From: Zygnema cylindricum
Lineage: Eukaryota > Streptophyta > Zygnematophyceae > Zygnematales > Zygnemataceae
Length of the DNA stretch: 64,000 nt
NCBI GenBank assembly: GCA_037447655.1
Contig: JBBHKE010002870.1
Coordinates: forward strand, 342,347-406,346
Direction: 5' to 3'
In this document: piece by piece, positions 1 to 10,512 of the stretch
How positions within the stretch are numbered: position 1 is the stretch's first letter
Layout of the letters: the number at the start of each line of letters is the position of its first letter
The notes under the pieces: model-generated
Databases searched by the model: none
The model's input: the letters and a program-made list of their open reading frames with translations, nothing else
Told to the model about the DNA's origin: nothing
Position numbers and translations under genes: made by a program

Positions 1-1760
1 TGTATGGTTTTGAAGCTATAAAATCCTCCTTCCCTGACTCTAATCTCTCACTAACTAAAACACCTGAATCAAAGTCACTTCCCTCTAATTTTGTCTAAAT
101 TCCATGGGAGTTACACATCCTTTAACTTCTTTCATTTCAAACTTTTCAAGCATGGAACCTATATCCTCCTTTTGGGTTAACATTATTTGTTTCTTGTTTC
201 TATCTCTCTCTACTTGTATCCCTAAGATATACTTGGCCTCACTGAGGTCTTTCATCTTAAATCTAGATTTCAAGGCTTCCTTAATACGGTTTATTTCATT
301 CATAGATTTTGCCGATTAGCAGCAGATCATCTATACATACATCAATGTAGATTATTCCATCTTCACCCTGCATAACATAAAAAGAATGATCTGAACTAAT
401 TCTTTTACAGCCTAGTCTAGTTTAAAATTCATCCAACTTCAGGTTCCACTGTCTAGGGGCTTGTTTCAACCCATACAAAGATTTCATCAATTTACATACT
501 AGTTTCTCCTTCCCTTTTTCGACATACATTTTTGGTTGTTGTATATAGATAGCTTCTTCAAGCCCTCCATGTAAAAAAGCAGTTTTAACATCCATTTGAT
601 GAACTTCCATATTTTCAATTGCTGTTAGACTTAATAGAATTTTGACTGTTGGAAACCTTACCACTGGAGAGAAGGTCTCCACAAAGTCAATTCTTTTTTT
701 CTGATTGTAGCCTTTGGCCAAAAGTCTGGCCTTCTATCTTTAAATGGTGCCATTTGGGTTCAACTTTACCTTGAACACCCATTTATTGCCGATGGCTTTT
801 CTTTTCGGAGGAAGATCCACCAACTCACATGTTTGAGCCTCCATAATAGATTTCATTTCGTCATTTGCTTCCTTGATCCATTGAGTTTTCTTCGGTGATC
901 AAAAGGCTTCCCGAATGGTCTTAGGTTCCTCCGAGGTAGTAGAGAATGCAAAGTGCGATTCAGATTGCAAACGGCTGATAGGTCTCCTTGCACCCGATCA
1001 CCTATTTACAGTCGATGGCTTTTTTGTACGGAGGAAGATCCACCAACTCCCATGTTTGAGCCTCCATAATAGATTTCATTCGTCATTTTTTGCCATGATC
1101 CAATGACTTTTCTCCAGTGATGAGAAGGCTTCCCGAATGGTTAGAGGTTCCTCCGAGGTAGTAGAGAATGCAAAGTGCGATCCAGATTACAGACAGCTGC
1201 TAGATCTCCTTCCCCCGGAAATTTTGAGGCTGGGAACGATGGATGTCTGGGGTTCCTTATCTGTCTTGTGACTTGTTTTCTTTGCTCCTTGAGCGTTCAG
1301 CATGCTCTGATTGAGTCGTAAGAGGACCCTGAGTATCTAAAGAAACTACCTCTGCAGGGGTTGTTGAACAACCAAAAAATAAATTGTTCTATTCTTGTGA
1401 TTTGTCTTTTGTCTGATTTTTTGTGTCATATTGAATAGATCAGCTGATTCGTCCTCATCTTTTATAATGATCTTTTTAGATACAACTATCTTTTTCTTTC
1501 CCATAGCATACACTTTATATCCTTTTGAGTTGTCATCATATCCCATTAGAATACCCGGCAAACCTTTTGGTTCCATTTTCCACGTATTTTGAGACGTATT
1601 TAAGATAAAACATTTACTGCCAAACACCTTGAAATGACCAACTTGAGGTTTCCTACCTGTCCATAGTTCAAAAGGTGTCGAGCTAACTGACATGGACCTT
1701 GAAACTCTGAGACCTCTATAGGTCCTCTGTCCTCGGAGTAGGCAACTCACAAAAAGCTTA
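1..1760 (-). pseudogene. Copia pol remnant (RT and integrase)
   Basis: Remains of a Ty1/Copia polyprotein read on the minus strand. 422-721 carries the RT N-terminal half ([33 protein letters not shown]). 85-303 carries the RT region downstream of the catalytic loop (AKYILGIQVERD, LTQKE). 1346-1750 carries the integrase C-terminal part (PFELWTGRKPQ, KVFGSKCF, GYDDNSKGYKVY). The pieces are separated by stops and frameshifts, and a 223-bp-period duplication interrupts the RT N-terminus. Gag and protease are missing: the integrase part runs into an LTR at about 1.8 kb on the right. In life the products would copy retroelement RNA and integrate the cDNA. Here the locus is dead. The lineage differs from the main family (VAMGKKKIVVSKK instead of VYDLAKQDIILVK). 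Confidence 0.85.
789..1214 (-). repeat. Imperfect tandem duplication inside the RT remnant
   Basis: Two copies, about 789-992 and 1012-1214, with a period near 223 bp. Both contain the stretch starting GATGGCTTTT, the GGAGGAAGATCCACCAACTC block and the CTCCGAGGTAGTAGAGAATG block. They differ by scattered substitutions and small indels, so the duplication is not recent. It repeats the region coding for the RT N-terminus. Confidence 0.75.
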
Positions 1761-1829
1761 TCTAGATAGTGCCGACGTCAAGTTGATTTAAAACGTAAAT
1801 GATTAAACCTTTGACAATCAGAACCCTAT

Positions 1830-2843
1830 AATAGCTTCACCCTTGTGAAATAAGACTTTGTGTGTGCTCAGTTCCACCATAGAATGCAAAGTTAGAATAT
1901 GACCATTGATAACATTTCCCACTTTGACTTTCCCTTAGAAATGCAGCCATATTGGCTGGCAAAAACACTGACCGACTACAACCCTGTGTAGCCTGGACTC
2001 CCCTCAGTCCGCAGCAAAAAGAATCACTGAAAATGGTCCACTGAGTGATTTTAAATTAAATGGCAAAGTTTGCCTAGTAATATAGATGCTCTCTGGGAGA
2101 GAGGCGACTACCTACCAAAAATTATATTTCCTATTTCCTCTCTAAAACCCCTTCTACTGAATTACAGTCTAATCATAAGACTCTACAGTACAAAAAGTAC
2201 AAGTACCGGAGTACTTTATGTACGGTAACTGTACTACATGGCCAAAACAGTGACATTTGTCACATTTGGATTTGTTTCTTTGCTCTCCGAAGATTCCGAA
2301 TACCCGTACGATGTTGCCACGTGTTATCTGGAGTGGCGGCTTCGGGAAAATGCCAAAATTGCCCTTTCTGCGATATCGGCTTTTGTCACGGCCGTTCGAT
2401 GAAGTCCGGATTGAATATGTGATGCTGAAATAAATGTTTGCATCATTCATTTCGTGCGGTACTAAAGTACACAACTTGTTCTATGTTTTACACTACTATT
2501 TATTAGTTTAACAAAATATCCTATGTGTAAACGTTTATATAATTATTAATCCTAATATAATACATCAATAATCTAAGACTTAACGGATAAAGCTAACATC
2601 TACAGGGTTTGACCAACCATAGGTACAAGGATCAAGTCTTGTGTCCGTCAGACTCTTTTTTGGTAACTCTACCAGTTTCTACCCCTGTCTCTCTAGAAAA
2701 GCTACGCAGCCATAACTCTAACTCCCTATCCAAGCCTTCAGTGACTACAACAAGTGAGGGGGCTTGGAGAAGGGAGTTAGAGGCAGACCGCCTATTCATT
2801 TTTCTATTCTAAAACAGATCTATAAAATACACAAATATCAACA
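1830..2843 (-). repeat. Copia LTR, reverse orientation, truncated in U5
   Basis: Reverse-strand LTR. Its start is at 2843 (TGTTGATATTTG on the minus strand), the same start as the solo LTR at 41292. The twin AGGG-loop hairpins lie at about 1986-2022, and here the second stem is CUACA/UGUAG. A degenerate tRNA-like hairpin lies around 2590-2665. The left end is eroded where it meets the pol remnant, so the boundary at 1830 is approximate. Confidence 0.7.
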
Positions 2844-2887
2844 GACCCAAATTTTATTCTTAATATAAACTGCATAATTGAGGGCCT

Positions 2888-3815
2888 TGTTGAAATTTAA
2901 GCATTTTCTAGTCTGTTTTAGAATAGAAAAGAGTTGAGGCAGTCTGCCTCTAACTCCCTTCTCCAAGCCCCCACACTTGTTGTAGTCACTGAAGGCTGGA
3001 TAGGAAGCTAGAGCCATGGCTGCTGGATAGGAAGCTACAGCCATGGCTGCCTAGGCCCTCTAAAGAGACAAGGAGTAGCTTAAGTAGATTTACCAAAAAG
3101 GAGATTGACGGACGCAGGATTTGATCCTGGTACCTGCCGTCTGTTAATCAGCCAGTAGCCGTTAGCTTTGGCCTATAGACTAGAACTTGTGCTAGAGTAT
3201 GTAGTGTTTGACAAATATTTAAATAGGTACACGTAAACTAATTTGTTTAACGGGAAATAGATATGTAGTGTACAGATAGAGTTTTATATAATATGAAGTA
3301 CGGTATGGAAAACGGATACCGCGCATTTGTTTCAACAACGAAACAAATACAGCGCATCTAATTTCGACGGCTATAATTAAAAGTCGAATCTGATCTAACG
3401 GTTACAATAGATGCCAAGATCACATAATAGGTTTTTGGCGGTTTTCAGTCATTGCCACGTCATTTTACACGTGGCACAACCACATTGGCTTGCGGCATCT
3501 CCGGGGATTATAGGAACGAATTCGCATATGGTATGTGTCGTCTTTTTGCCATATCGTACAATGGTCGTAGAAAAAGTACACCGGCACCTGTACCTTTATG
3601 TACGATACACTACTACGATTGGTGTCGTACGTCAGTAGTAAGGGATTAGAGAGGAAGATAGGACTTGGAAAAATTAGTAGGTAGCCGCCTCTCTTTGAGA
3701 GCACCCATGTATAAAAAGGCTAACTTTGAGTAACCATAACAACTCACTCAGTCGACCATTTACAGTGATTTTTTTTATCGCGGACTCAAAGGAGTCTGTT
3801 GAAAAGAGGTAATTA
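2888..3815 (+). repeat. Copia LTR, forward, degraded 3' end
   Basis: Begins TGTTGAAATTTAAGCATTTTC. The antisense tRNA-like hairpin is at 3107-3141, with outer stem GACGG (3107-3111) and CCGTC (3137-3141) around a CAGGAT/ATCCTG inner stem. A run of GTAC cores lies at 3535-3630 and a TATA box (TGTATAAAAAGG) near 3708. The first leader hairpin (GGACTC, AAAG, GAGTCT) is at about 3784-3799. Homology to intact LTRs fades after that, so the gag start and PBS are lost. Confidence 0.7.
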
Positions 3816-4370
3816 ATAGTTCACTTCTAAAGTTACGTTAGAATGTAAAGAGAGAGAAAGAGAGAACAAAAGGCACGCCATGGCTGCCGCGTCATTTAGG
3901 AGGGAGAATGAAATAGAAGGTATTTTACTATTTGTAGCAAAATACTGCCTCTAGCCGGATTTGAACCAAGGTCTACGGAATACTACTTAGACCTTAGCCT
4001 TATCCATTAAGGCACTAAAAAACGATACATGTATTACGTTTCACGCGTATTTATATATTTGTTAAACGGGCTAATTTGCAGCAGACTAACGAAAACACGC
4101 ATTAATCAATTCATGCATGGAAGCAAATCGAAGCCGCATAAATACAAATGATTGACGGCCACAATTGCAACCACCACCCGCAATAAACTTTCGGCGGCCT
4201 TTGGGGATAGCGTCACGCGACGCCACGTGGCACTATACTATTGGATACCGAGAAGATGGGAGGAGGAATCATGCCTCCCGTTTTAACACGCGTCACTTTG
4301 AAAGCCATGTCGTACAATGACCGTACAATAAGTACATCGTGTTGATATTTGAGTATTTTCTAGGTCTGTA
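3816..4370 (+). repeat. Two LTR fragments stacked before Copia A
   Basis: 3816-4339 resembles the middle of another LTR. It has a reverse-strand tRNA-like piece near 3950-4018 with a good B box (GGTTCAAATCC) and a short GTAC run at 4312-4337. 4340-4370 is only the first 31 bp of an LTR of the TGTTGATATTTG type, cut off by the insertion of Copia A at 4371. Confidence 0.6.
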
Positions 4371-5033
4371 TGTAGAAACTAATGGTTTTAAAGTATTTTC
4401 TAGGTCTGAATAGAAATAAAGAAGCCAAGGCAGTCTACCTCTAACTTCTCTCTCCAACTCTCAAACTTGTCGCAGTCACTGAGAAATTGGAGAGGAAGCT
4501 AGAGCCATGGCTACCTAGGCTATCCTGAGGTTTACGGGAAATTTATACTAGTTTAGGGATTATTTACTAAAAGGTATATGCCGGCCACAGGATTTGATCC
4601 TGGTACCTGCCGGCCGACAGATAGTAGATAGCCGGTAGCCTTAGCAGTTAGGTCTAGAAGTAGTCTTACGTAACGTATAGTACGATATTAATTTAAACAT
4701 TAATACGTAGGTTAAATCATTTAACTGTAACTGTGTACGGTATACATAGATCCGGTAATGTATAAGTACGGAATACGGTACATGCACAAAATCAATACCG
4801 CACATTTTATTTTGTAAGTGAAACGAATACCGCGCATGTATTTATTACGGCTACGATTAAATTAGATTCTAATCGGACGGCCGGAATTAGCGCCGAGATC
4901 GCGGAAAAAGATTTCGGCAGTTTGTGGTCATCGCCACATCGGATGACGCGTGGCGAAATTACATTGGATCGTGGAATCTCCGGAGATTATGGCACCGAAT
5001 CCGGATATGACATGTGTCGACATTTAGGACATG

Positions 5034-5112
5034 TCGTACAATGTTCGTACATAAAGTACACCGGCAGATGTACTTTTGTGTACGGAACTGTATTCTGATT
5101 GGTTGCGTACAT
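5034..5112 (+). promoter_or_regulatory. GTAC cluster and CCAAT box in the Copia A LTR
   Basis: Six GTAC cores in under 80 bp, followed by ATTGG (reversed CCAAT). A weak TATA-like sequence (TGTACAAAAGG) lies about 80 bp downstream. The same arrangement recurs in every LTR subfamily of the window. GTAC is the core bound by SBP-box factors in green plants; that this cluster is such a site is inference. Confidence 0.5.
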
Positions 5113-5261
5113 CAGTAGATAGAGTCTGTGAGAGAGATAGGACTTAGAAAAATTAGGAGATAGGACCCTCTCTCCCAGAGAGCTTCTGTACAAAAGGTCA
5201 ACTTTGACCCTCCGTAACTTATTGTCTAGGGGAGCAAATTCAGAGATTCTTTTTGCTATCA

Positions 5262-5294
5262 ACTCAGGGGAGTCTTGTCTTCACAGGGGTGAAG
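5262..5294 (+). promoter_or_regulatory. Twin hairpins in the Copia A leader
   Basis: ACTC-AGGG-GAGT (5262-5273), then CTTCAC-AGGG-GTGAAG (5279-5294). Other copies have CTGCAC/GTGCAG in the second stem, so two positions changed together and pairing was kept. The site lies between the predicted TATA box and the gag start, that is in the RNA leader. Packaging or dimerisation is a guess. Confidence 0.65.
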
Positions 5295-5399
5295 GTGGTC
5301 AGAGTTTTTGTTTGCCTGGGTGGCAGTTATTTTTGCTTAAACACAAAGGGGTCAGGATTATCCTAGAGGCTTCTTAGAAGCTGTCCACTCTGAGGACTT

Positions 5400-6560
5400 A
5401 TGGAGGTCTCAGAGTTTCAGGTTATGGGCCCACCCTCTACGGTACCAATCTTTAATGGAACAGGCTTCATATACTCGGAAAGTATGATGATAGGAGCTCT
5501 ATGCGAAAAAAGGTTTTGGGGGATAGTGAGTGGACGATTGGGGCGTCCATCAAGTCTTGGAATTCCTCCAGGGTTTAAAGGAAGCAGATTCACCAGAAAA
5601 GAGGATTCACCTTCAACGGAGGAAACAAAGGAAGGAGAGGTGGTGGACAAAGGAAAGGAGAAAGAGGCGACCACACCAATAGCAACTGGTTTAGCATTCA
5701 TGTCACCTATTCCGAGGAACGAGGAGAATGATACTGAAACCTGGGACTTCAACAATATGGCGGCAAAGCACTTCATCCTACCCCATCTCACTCAAGGACT
5801 TGCATGTCCTCATTTGCAGGTAGAGAGGGCATCCGATCTTTGAATGGCTCTCATAGAGATGTACTGAAGTGGTACGATTCAGCAACAACAGTTGGCTGAT
5901 CAGAAAGTTAAGGAGTATGTATACAAAGGGGGAAATATGTTGGATTTTTGCAATGAGCTTGCTACACTCTTCATGGAGCTAGAGACTGCGGGAAAAGTTT
6001 TTAGTGAAAAAGAAAAGGTTAACTGTTTACTAATGAAGTTACCTGATGAGTTTGAGAACATAGTCAACCGTGTGCAGGACTTGCCGGACTCAAGGTGGAT
6101 ATGGAACTCAGTGGTAGGGATGATTCTCGTTCGAGAGAATACGATTGAGATCTGAAGGGGAGGAAAGAGTGGCCAAGCCTTGGCAACAGCGACCGATTAG
6201 AGGAACAAGGATTCGCGGAAACCAGTCGGAAACTATGGGGGTAGGGAGCAGAAAAAACAGGTTGGCGAGTTCGAACCAAGGGCTCCCAAAGGTTTATGTC
6301 ATTTTTGTAAGAAACCGGGGCACTATATGGCAGAGTGCACCAAGCTAACCGAGCTTCGGTTAAAGGAGGGGCAGACCAGTGGTACCCCGAGAGGAAAGAA
6401 AAAGGCCCTTGTCACACAGGTACTTGAGGCGGAATCCGAGGACGAGGACAATGAGCTCCTTTTGGATGAGGAGTTGGAGGCGAAAACTGAGGTTGAAATT
6501 CCACGAAGGCAGAAATGTGCTTACGGTGGATTGAAAGGTGAAGCAGGCTGAATATATAGA
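5400..6560 (+). pseudogene. Copia A gag (broken)
   Basis: Capsid/nucleocapsid gene of Copia A. The start MEVSEFQ is written by the end of the LTR and the following VMGPPS by the PBS. The copia-type gag domain follows (IFNGTGFIYSESMMIGALCEKRFWGIVSG). Near 6297-6338 is one CCHC zinc knuckle (CHFC, then KKPGHYMAEC in another frame), the RNA-binding motif of nucleocapsid. Disabling changes include TGA for a conserved Trp at 5841, TGA for Arg near 5863, TGA from CGA at 6153, and frameshifts around the knuckle. The gag-pol reading frame appears continuous in ancestral copies, with no sign of a separate pol start. Confidence 0.85.
5420..5434 (+). other. Primer-binding site, half initiator tRNA-Met
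   Basis: GGTTATGGGCCCACC starts one base after the LTR end. It is complementary to the anticodon arm of plant-type initiator tRNA-Met (GGTGGGCCCATAACC), not to the tRNA 3' end. Drosophila copia, Ty5 and relatives (Hemivirus) prime this way with an anticodon-loop-cleaved tRNA. The same site is at 30060, 34307 and 51408-51422(-), and in mutated form at 24479 and 43400. Confidence 0.8.
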
Positions 6561-8110
6561 TTCAGGTGCCTCAATGCACATGTGTAAGGATAGGCACTTG
6601 TTCACTAAGATAAGAAAGATTCCCACCGTAGAGATAGAGTACGGGGATGGGAGGATAGTCACCACTACTCTTGTAGGATCGGTAGATCTGAAAGTGTTAG
6701 TAGAAGGAAAGACATCCATATTAACATTCTCCGATGTATTGTTTATCCCGGAGCTGATCAAAAACCTTATCTCTACATCTGTATTAGATGATAAGGGTTT
6801 TTTTACTAGCACTAGGGAAGGAGTCTTTACTGCTAGTTTTGAGGAGGATGTCTATTTCATTGCTGAGAAAGGTAGCCATGGGATGTTTAGGCTGATCTCA
6901 AGTAATGAAACGAAGAAACTTTATTATGCTGGTGTTCATGATATTATGATGTGGCATAAGAGGCTTGGGCATGTGAATCTAGATAAGTTAAGAGAGATGA
7001 AAAAGATGGGAGTGGTGGAAGGGATTCAGTTCAGTGAGAGTGATGATATAAGTGATTGTAGTGGGTGTGCTCAAGGTAAAACACACAGATTACCCTTTCC
7101 TAAAACAGCCACCTACAAGGGAGAAAAACTTCTAGATCTAGTACACACAGATATTTGGGGACCGGCTAGAGTGCCCTCACCGGGGGGGAAGAGGATTTAT
7201 GATGACTATTACTGATGATTGGTCTCGGTATTCCCGGGTGTATTTTTTGAAAAACAAGTCAGAAGCTGACGACTGTTTTAGACAATATAAAGCATGGAGC
7301 GAAAAACTCCATGAAACTCCAATCAAGAGAGTAAGGAGTGACAATGGTGGAGAGTATACTTCTAACTAGTTTGAGGATTTTTTGAGGGAAGATGGGGTTC
7401 AACACCAAAAGACAGTTCCAGAAAATCAGGAACAGAATGGGGTAGCTGAAGGTTAAATAGAACACTAAGTGATAGTGCTAGAAGTATGTTGTCGGATAAG
7501 AAGATAGGAAAAAGGTTTTGGGCAGAAGCAATGAATTGTGCTAATAACCTCAAAAATAGAGTTCTTACTTCAGCTATAAAAGATCAAACACCTTATGAGA
7601 GATGGACATGCCGGAAACCAGACTTATCTCATTTAAAGGTTTTCGGCAGTCAAGTATTCAGTCTAGATACAGATCGGTCTAATTGGAAGCTAGATCCTAA
7701 AGGAAAACCGGGATACTTATTAGGATATGATGAGGATGTTAAAGGATATAGAGTTTATGATCTAAAAAGAGAAGATATAATCTTAGTAAAGCATCTAGTA
7801 GTTATGGATGAAAGAAAGTCTGTGGATCCCTTCAAATATACAAAGTCAGTAAAAATCAGATTTGAGTCAGAAAATTCTGATGACTTTGAGCTTCCTAACT
7901 ATCCAAGTTTTAGAGACGATGACATTCTTGCAGGTAGAAATCAGACTGAAAAGGACTCGCTGTGGAAACTCCAGTGACAACTCTACCCGAAGCGGAAGAC
8001 GTGGTGGAAATTGACTCGGAATCAAGGGATAGGGGAGAAACTGAGTTTGTTCGAAAGAATCCACGATAACCATCTATTCCGACCTCAGATTTTGAGGGGG
8101 GAAGGAGAAG
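6538..8110 (+). pseudogene. Copia A protease and integrase (broken)
   Basis: Aspartic protease motif YIDSGASMHMC at about 6552-6585, then the GAG-pre-integrase domain (MWHKRLGHVNLDKLREMKKMG, CSGCAQGKTHRLPFPK), then the integrase core. Catalytic Asp of LVHTDIWGPA near 7140, SDNGGEY near 7336 and the EQNGVAE Glu near 7431 are all still readable. The frame shifts in a G run near 7185, CAG became TAG at 7367, and one base is lost near 7450. 7486-7977 keeps the integrase C-terminal domain (KVFGSQVFSLD, GYDEDVKGYRVYDL). It cannot yield a working enzyme as it stands. Confidence 0.87.
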
Positions 8111-8120
8111 TAGTAAAAGA

Positions 8121-9768
8121 ATGCAAGAAAAACAGGATAATAACAAGGTAACTAAACTATCTCATCAAGATGAACCTCAAACTTATGGAGAGGCAATGAC
8201 TTGTCCAGAAAGAAATCGGTGGAAGACAGCCATCAATGAAGAGATGGCCTCAATTATGGCAGCCTATACTTGGGAGCTGGTGGATTGTCCACCTAACCGA
8301 AAACCAATCGGTTGTAAGTGGGTTTTCAAATTAAAACTGAACCCAGATAACACAATCGAGCGCTACAAGGCCCGACTAGTGGCAAATGGATTTACACAAA
8401 AAGAGGGAATTGACTACGAGGAAACCTTTGCCCCGGTGGTCAGATTTCCCTCCGTCCGCATACTTCTCAGCTTGGCAGCAGCGGAAGACATGGAAGTGCA
8501 CCACATGGACATCAAAACAGCCTTTTTGCATGGAGAATTGGAAGAGGAGATCTTCATGAGACAACCCGAAGGGTTTGTGGAAGAAGGAGAGGAGAGTAAG
8601 GTATGCCGGCTGATTAAATCTCTTTATGGTTTGAAACAGGCGCCTCGACAGTGGAATAAGAAGCTTGATGAGTTCTTACCGGTCTGGGATATATCCGGAT
8701 CAGCTCAGATCACTCAATCTATGTTTTCGAAGATGAGGAAGGTTATATATTTATTGCAATTTATGTTGATGATTTGCTTGTTTTAAGTAAATCAATGGAA
8801 AAAATTAATAAACTGAAAACCGATCTTAAAGGGAGATTTGAAATGAAGGATATGGGGGAAGCAAAATATATTTTGGGAATTCAAGTAGAGAGAGACCGAA
8901 AAAGAAAAATTATAAGATTGACTCAAAAAGAAGCAATAGGGAACATGCTTGAAAAATTTCAAATGGATAAAGCTAATAGTTGTACAACTCCAATGGAATT
9001 GAAGAAGGGAAGTGAGGGGAGTGAGGAAGAAGGAGTCATAGTCTTAGACGAGGAATTATCTCCTGAAGAACAAAAGTTCATGCAGACTATTCCTTACAGG
9101 CAAGTAGTGGGAAGTCTAATCTATTTTATGAATTGTACCCGGCCGGATTTAGCTGGAGCTGCAGGAGTGCTGAGTAGAAGTCTAAATGCTCCCACTAAGA
9201 AGGATTAGGAGGAAGCTAAGAGAGTTCTTAGATACTTGATAGGAAGTAGGGATCTATGGTTGCATTTGGGTGGGGTGAATACTGACATCACTACTTGGAG
9301 TGATGCTAGTTATGGTGATGCTCCGATGAGGAGATGCACTTCTGGATATGTATTATATGTGGGTGATGGGGCTTGCTGTTGGAGTAGCAAACAGCAAAAG
9401 GTTATTGCTCAGTCCACCATAGAGGTTGAGTATATGGCCTCTTGCTCTGCTGTAAAAGAATTGATGTGGGTCAAGTCTTTACTTGGTGAACTTGGTCATC
9501 TTAAGAGTGGTGTGCATAAAATATTTTGTGATAATCAAGCAGCAATCGCTATTTCTGCCAATCCTAAACATCATTTTAAAGCTAAACACATGGACATTAG
9601 ACTCAGCTTTGTTAGAGAGAAAGTAGAAAATAAAATAATCAATTTAGAGTACCGACCAGATAGTGAGATGGTAGCAGATATGATGACCAAACCTGTGCCT
9701 TCCCCTAAGCTAATTTTCTGCTGGGAGACATGTGGTCTGAAATTAAAGATTGACTCGAAAATAAGGGG
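8121..9768 (+). pseudogene. Copia A reverse transcriptase and RNase H (broken)
   Basis: RVT_2-type RT. It has [64 protein letters not shown] (in pieces) and [12 protein letters not shown] in 8121-8680. After a frameshift near 8685, the YVDD catalytic loop is readable around 8762 in another frame. 8774-9208 continues with AKYILGIQVERDR and PYRQVVGSLIYFMNCTRPDLA. Trp became TAG at 9206. RNase H is at 9236-9770 (WSDASYGDAP, VEYMASCSAVKE, FCDNQAAI, ADMMTKPVPSPK). A polypurine tract, AAAATAAGGGGAG, ends at 9770 and abuts the 3' LTR. Confidence 0.88.
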
Positions 9769-9770
9769 AG

Positions 9771-10512
9771 TGTGGAAACTAATGGTTTTAAAGTATTTTC
9801 TAGGTCTGAATAGAAATAAAGAAGCTGAGGCAGTCTACCTCTAACTTCTCTCTCCAACTCTCAAACTTGTCGCAGTCACTGAGAAATTGGAGAGGAAGCT
9901 AGAGCCATGGCTACCTAGGCTATCCTGAGGTTTACGGGAAATTTATACTAGTTTAGGGATTATTTACTAAAAGGTATATGCCGGCCACAGGATTTGATCC
10001 TGGTACCTGCCGGCTGACAGATAGTAGATAGCCGGTAGCCTTAGCCGTTAGGTCTAGAAGTAGTCTTACGTAACGTATAGTACGATATTAATTTAAACAT
10101 TAATACGTAGGTTAAATCATTTAACTGTAACTGTGTACGGTATACATAGATCCGGTAATGTATAAGTACGGAATACGGTACATGCACAAAATCAATACCG
10201 CGCATTTTATTTCGTAAGTGAAACGAATACCGCGCATGTATTTATTACGGCTACGATTAAATTAGATTCTAATCGGACGGCCGGAATTAGCGCGGAGATC
10301 GCGGAAGAAGATTTTGGCGGTTTGTGGTCATCGCCACATCGGATGACGCGTGGCAAAATTACATTGGATCGTGGAATCTCCGGAGATTATGGCACCGAAT
10401 CCGGATATGACATGTGTCGACATTTGGGACATGTCGTACAATGTTCGTACATAAAGTACACCGGCAGATGTACTTTTGCGTACGGAACTGTATTCTGATT
10501 GGTTCCGTACAT
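9771..10512 (+). repeat. Copia A 3' LTR, truncated
   Basis: Starts TGTGGAAACT right after the polypurine tract and matches 4371-5112. Identity stops at about 10512, just after the GTAC cluster, where an inverted Copia fragment begins. The leader hairpins and 3' end are lost, so the target duplication of A cannot be tested. Its tRNA-like hairpin is at 9980-10062. Confidence 0.9.

Larger units (their letters stand above)
4371..5419 (+). repeat. Copia A 5' LTR
   Basis: 1049 bp, TG...CA, ending GAGTTTCA directly before the PBS. It aligns to the 3' LTR at a constant offset of 5400 bp. I count about 15 differences over the 740 bp that remain of the 3' copy, or roughly 98% identity. Order of signals: tRNA-like hairpin on the opposite strand (outer stem GCCGG 4580-4584 with CCGGC 4610-4614), GTAC cluster 5034-5112, reversed CCAAT (ATTGG) at about 5098, and leader hairpins at 5262-5273 and 5279-5294. 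The gag ATG is at 5400-5402, inside the LTR. Confidence 0.9.

Noticed and set aside
3411-3649. Overlapping small genes on both strands
   Set aside because: They lie within LTR U3 and arise from the GTAC-rich promoter sequence; no similarity to known proteins is apparent.
8470-8500. Very strong nucleotide conservation of GCAGCGGAAGACATGGAA in RT copies (8478, 12858, 28358, 37362, 57205) as a possible central polypurine tract
   Set aside because: Not purine-pure, and changed in Copia C and D. It codes the conserved AAEDME motif and the copies are closely related, so common descent explains it.
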